Part shown: positions 6,343 to 8,080 of the stretch, in pieces | How positions within the stretch are numbered: position 1 is the stretch's first letter | Layout of the letters: each line of letters opens with the position of its first letter | DNA from: Chitinophaga pinensis | Lineage (GTDB): Bacteria; Bacteroidota; Bacteroidia; M30B66 | Direction: 5' to 3' | Length of the DNA: 8,080 nucleotides | Assembly: GCA_943333015.1 (NCBI GenBank) | Contig: CALQRR010000064.1 | Location: 1 to 8,080, forward strand | The notes under the pieces: model-generated | What the model was told of the DNA's origin: nothing | The model's input: the letters and a program-made list of their open reading frames with translations, nothing else | The model's database searches: none | Made by a program: the position numbers and the translations under genes

Positions 6343-7380
6343 ATGAATATCGATCTCCTAAAAGAAATCTGCGAAACGCCCGGAGCTCCCGGTTACGAGC
6401 AACGAATTCGTGCGGTTGTGCTGCGCGAAGTGCAATCCATGGGCGATGACGTAACAGTCGACAACATGGGCAATGTGACCGTTTTGCGTAAAGGGCGATC
6501 CGATAAAAAAGTCATGGTCGGGGCACACATGGACGAGATCGGTTTTATGGTCACGCACATCGATGACAAAGGCTTCGTTCGCTTTACCACATTGGGTGGA
6601 TTTGATCCCAAAACACTGACTGCTCAACGCGTCATTATTCACGGCCGCGAAGATGTGATTGGGGTGATGGGTTCCAAACCTATTCACCTGATGACGCCCG
6701 AAGAGCGCGATAAATCGGTGAAGATTGCCGATTTCTTTATCGATACGGGGCTTACCGCCGAAGAAGTGAAACGTTTGGTCGCCATTGGCGATACAATTAC
6801 CCGCGAACGGGAGTTCATTCGCATGGGAGAATGTTTCAATTGCAAAAGTTTGGATAACAGAATCTCTGTTTTTATTTTGATTGAGACTTTGCGCCAGCTG
6901 AAAAATATCCCGTACGATTTGTATGCGGTTTTTACGGTTCAGGAGGAAGTGGGGATTCGCGGTGCACAAACAGCTACGCTTCGCATTCAACCGGATTTTG
7001 GTTTTGGGCTAGATACTACGATTGCGTATGATGTTCCGGGATCAAAAGAGCATGAGCAAATCACCAAACTGGGAGCTGGAGCAGGGATTAAAGTGATGGA
7101 TGCATCTGTTATTTGCGATCCGCGTATGGTGAGTTACATGAAACACATTGCCGACTCGAACAACATCGCCTGGCAAGCCGAAATCCTCACCGGCGGCGGA
7201 ACTGACACCAGTGGCATTCAACGCATGACCGCCGGCGGAGCAATTGCCGGAGCGGTGAGCATTCCAACCCGTCACATTCATCAGGTAATCGAAATGGTGC
7301 ATCAGGATGATGTGCTGTCGTCTATTCAATTGCTTAAATGCAGTATTGAAGGACTTGAAGGATGGGATTGGAGTTGGTAA
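6343..7380 (+). CDS. M42-family metallopeptidase (glutamyl / TET-type aminopeptidase)
   Basis: M42 enzymes are cytoplasmic two-metal aminopeptidases that assemble into large (often twelve-subunit, tetrahedral) particles and trim short peptides left by proteases. The 345-residue protein is normal length and has the N-terminal ETPGAPGYE (11-19), H62 and D64 in GAHMDEIGF, D171 in KSLDNR, the E201-E202 pair in QEEVGIRGA, D224 in GLDTT, and H313 in PTRHIHQ. By family comparison H62, D171, E202, D224 and H313 are the metal ligands and E201 the general base, so the active site is intact. The middle part (about 72-165) is the inserted dimerisation domain. Relatives are often labelled endoglucanase or FrvX, but peptidase activity is better supported. 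The start is ATG 6343, 22 bases after the pyk stop; read-through from pyk is likely. Substrate preference (Glu/Asp, Leu, Lys) cannot be assigned. No link to glycolysis is evident. Confidence 0.93.
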   Translation: MNIDLLKEICETPGAPGYEQRIRAVVLREVQSMGDDVTVDNMGNVTVLRKGRSDKKVMVGAHMDEIGFMVTHIDDKGFVRFTTLGGFDPKTLTAQRVIIHGREDVIGVMGSKPIHLMTPEERDKSVKIADFFIDTGLTAEEVKRLVAIGDTITREREFIRMGECFNCKSLDNRISVFILIETLRQLKNIPYDLYAVFTVQEEVGIRGAQTATLRIQPDFGFGLDTTIAYDVPGSKEHEQITKLGAGAGIKVMDASVICDPRMVSYMKHIADSNNIAWQAEILTGGGTDTSGIQRMTAGGAIAGAVSIPTRHIHQVIEMVHQDDVLSSIQLLKCSIEGLEGWDWSW

Positions 7381-7406
7381 ATCCGATTGCGCACAAAAAA
7401 AATTAA

Positions 7407-7438
7407 TCTGAATTTTAAAGAACGAATAGCTATTTTTG
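7407..7438 (+). promoter_or_regulatory. Predicted promoter for the secreted-protein gene
   Basis: TATTTTTG at 7431-7438 is a full match to the Bacteroidota -7 box TAnnTTTG. TCTG at 7407-7410, 20 bases upstream, is a one-mismatch -33 TTTG. Transcription would start near 7445, leaving a leader of about 34 bases ending in an A-rich stretch just before the ATG at 7479. The 98-base gap after the M42 gene holds this site and a short A/T-only inverted repeat (7399-7404 with 7411-7416) that is too weak to call a terminator. Confidence 0.5.
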
Positions 7439-7478
7439 GCACATCGTTTGAAAACCACGCCGCACACAAAAAAAATTT

Positions 7479-8080
7479 ATGAAACACTCTTTCCTTTTAG
7501 TGCTTTTAAGCTGTTTTGCACTAACAGCCTCCGCACAAAACTCCAATATTGTCTTTTTTGCTGAACATGGAGAAAAGTTTACAATCATCATCAATGGACT
7601 TCGTTACAATGAAACCCCGCAGACCAATGTTCGGGTGGAAGCATTGATGGCCGCTTTTTACAAGGTGAAAGTAATTTTTGAGGACAAACGCATCCCCGAA
7701 CTTTCGAAGTCAGTTGAAGTAGAACCGTATTTGGAATATTCCTACAACATCCGCCCGAAAAAAGAATTTGGCTCTGGCGGCAATCCGGATCCAAGTGGAG
7801 AATATGTGATGCGTTTCGTTTCCCAATCACCACTCACGGTTCCTGTTCAGCCAATCCGGCAAAATGTAGTCGTAGCACCTCAACCCGTTTACAATTCGGC
7901 GCCTACAGGTACCGTTCAGCAAACCACTACTACCACCGTTCACTCAACAGGAACGCAAGGCAATGTGGTAGCTCCAATTGGAGGAATGAACATGAGTGTG
8001 AACGATCCTGATCTGGGCGTTAATTTCAATATGAGCATTGGGGTTCCAATGGGTGGAACAGTTGTCTCCTCTGGCGGAAC
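7479..8080 (+). CDS. Secreted protein resembling DUF4476-family precursors (3' end outside window)
   Basis: The frame runs from ATG 7479 to the right edge without a stop; 200 residues are visible. The first 19 residues form a classic signal peptide: K2 and H3, a hydrophobic core (FLLVLLSCFAL) and ASA before a predicted cleavage ahead of Q20. There is a cysteine at 12, but no good lipobox spacing, so a lipoprotein is less likely. The mature N-terminus (about 22-115) is a beta-rich domain with NGLRYNETPQTNVRVEAL (39-56), VKVIFEDK (63-70) and YVMRFVSQ (109-116). It is followed by a proline/glutamine-rich and Thr-rich linker (QQTTTTTVHSTGT, 147-159) and a Gly/Met/Asn-rich stretch (166-200). This order is typical of Bacteroidota exported proteins whose C-terminus carries DUF4476; that domain would lie beyond the window, so the family call rests on the N-terminal half. 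Function is unknown; the location is probably periplasmic or outer surface. It has its own promoter-like site. Confidence 0.7.
   Translation, partial: MKHSFLLVLLSCFALTASAQNSNIVFFAEHGEKFTIIINGLRYNETPQTNVRVEALMAAFYKVKVIFEDKRIPELSKSVEVEPYLEYSYNIRPKKEFGSGGNPDPSGEYVMRFVSQSPLTVPVQPIRQNVVVAPQPVYNSAPTGTVQQTTTTTVHSTGTQGNVVAPIGGMNMSVNDPDLGVNFNMSIGVPMGGTVVSSGG

Noticed and set aside
6358..6990. A 210-codon minus-strand frame opposite the M42 peptidase gene
   Set aside because: It has shadow composition (many His, Asn, Phe) and lies opposite intact active-site codons on the plus strand.
7399..7416. Inverted repeat AAAATT / AATTTT after the M42 gene as a terminator
   Set aside because: The stem is six A/T pairs with no G or C and no following T run, too weak for an intrinsic terminator.

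Overview
The window looks like ordinary chromosomal housekeeping DNA from a member of the Bacteroidota, probably a Flavobacteriales-like lineage (the phylum is fairly secure, the order is a guess). Four things point there: an IPExxxVDY-family gene, which is a Bacteroidota-specific family; the purN-rnhA / acpP-fabF-rnc-IPExxxVDY-pyk gene order, which I recall as common in that phylum; promoter-like motifs of the TAnnTTTG / TAnnTTCG type with an upstream TTG; and start codons preceded by A-rich rather than Shine-Dalgarno sequence. No rRNA, tRNA, CRISPR array, insertion sequence or phage gene is visible.

Layout. At the left edge is the 3' end of a plus-strand gene (1-946), the HEAT-like C-terminal domain of an M1-family aminopeptidase. 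Its stop codon abuts the stop codon of the minus-strand pair purN (1444-2013) and rnhA (947-1408). A 179-base divergent region (2014-2192) carries predicted promoters facing both ways. To its right is a tightly packed plus-strand run: acpP (2193-2429), fabF (2447-3700), rnc (3704-4426), an IPExxxVDY-family gene (4466-4888) and pyk (4890-6320), with gaps of 17, 3, 39 and 1 bases. An M42-family metallopeptidase (6343-7380) follows 22 bases after pyk. After a 98-base gap with a good promoter match comes the 5' part of a secreted protein (7479-8080, running off the edge) that resembles DUF4476-family precursors.

How the genes work together. acpP and fabF supply the carrier and the condensing enzyme for fatty acid elongation. 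rnc encodes RNase III for rRNA and mRNA processing. pyk makes pyruvate and ATP at the end of glycolysis. The IPExxxVDY protein has no known function, but its close packing between rnc and pyk suggests co-transcription. On the other strand, purN serves purine synthesis and rnhA removes RNA from RNA:DNA hybrids. The two peptidases are unrelated metalloenzymes at opposite ends of the window.

I found no convincing new multi-gene system. The points most worth a second look are the uncharacterised IPExxxVDY protein with a diverged signature motif, a pyruvate kinase whose active-site residues predict potassium independence, a possible internal promoter ahead of the IPExxxVDY gene, the zero-spacing convergent gene ends at 944-949, and the truncated secreted protein at the right edge.
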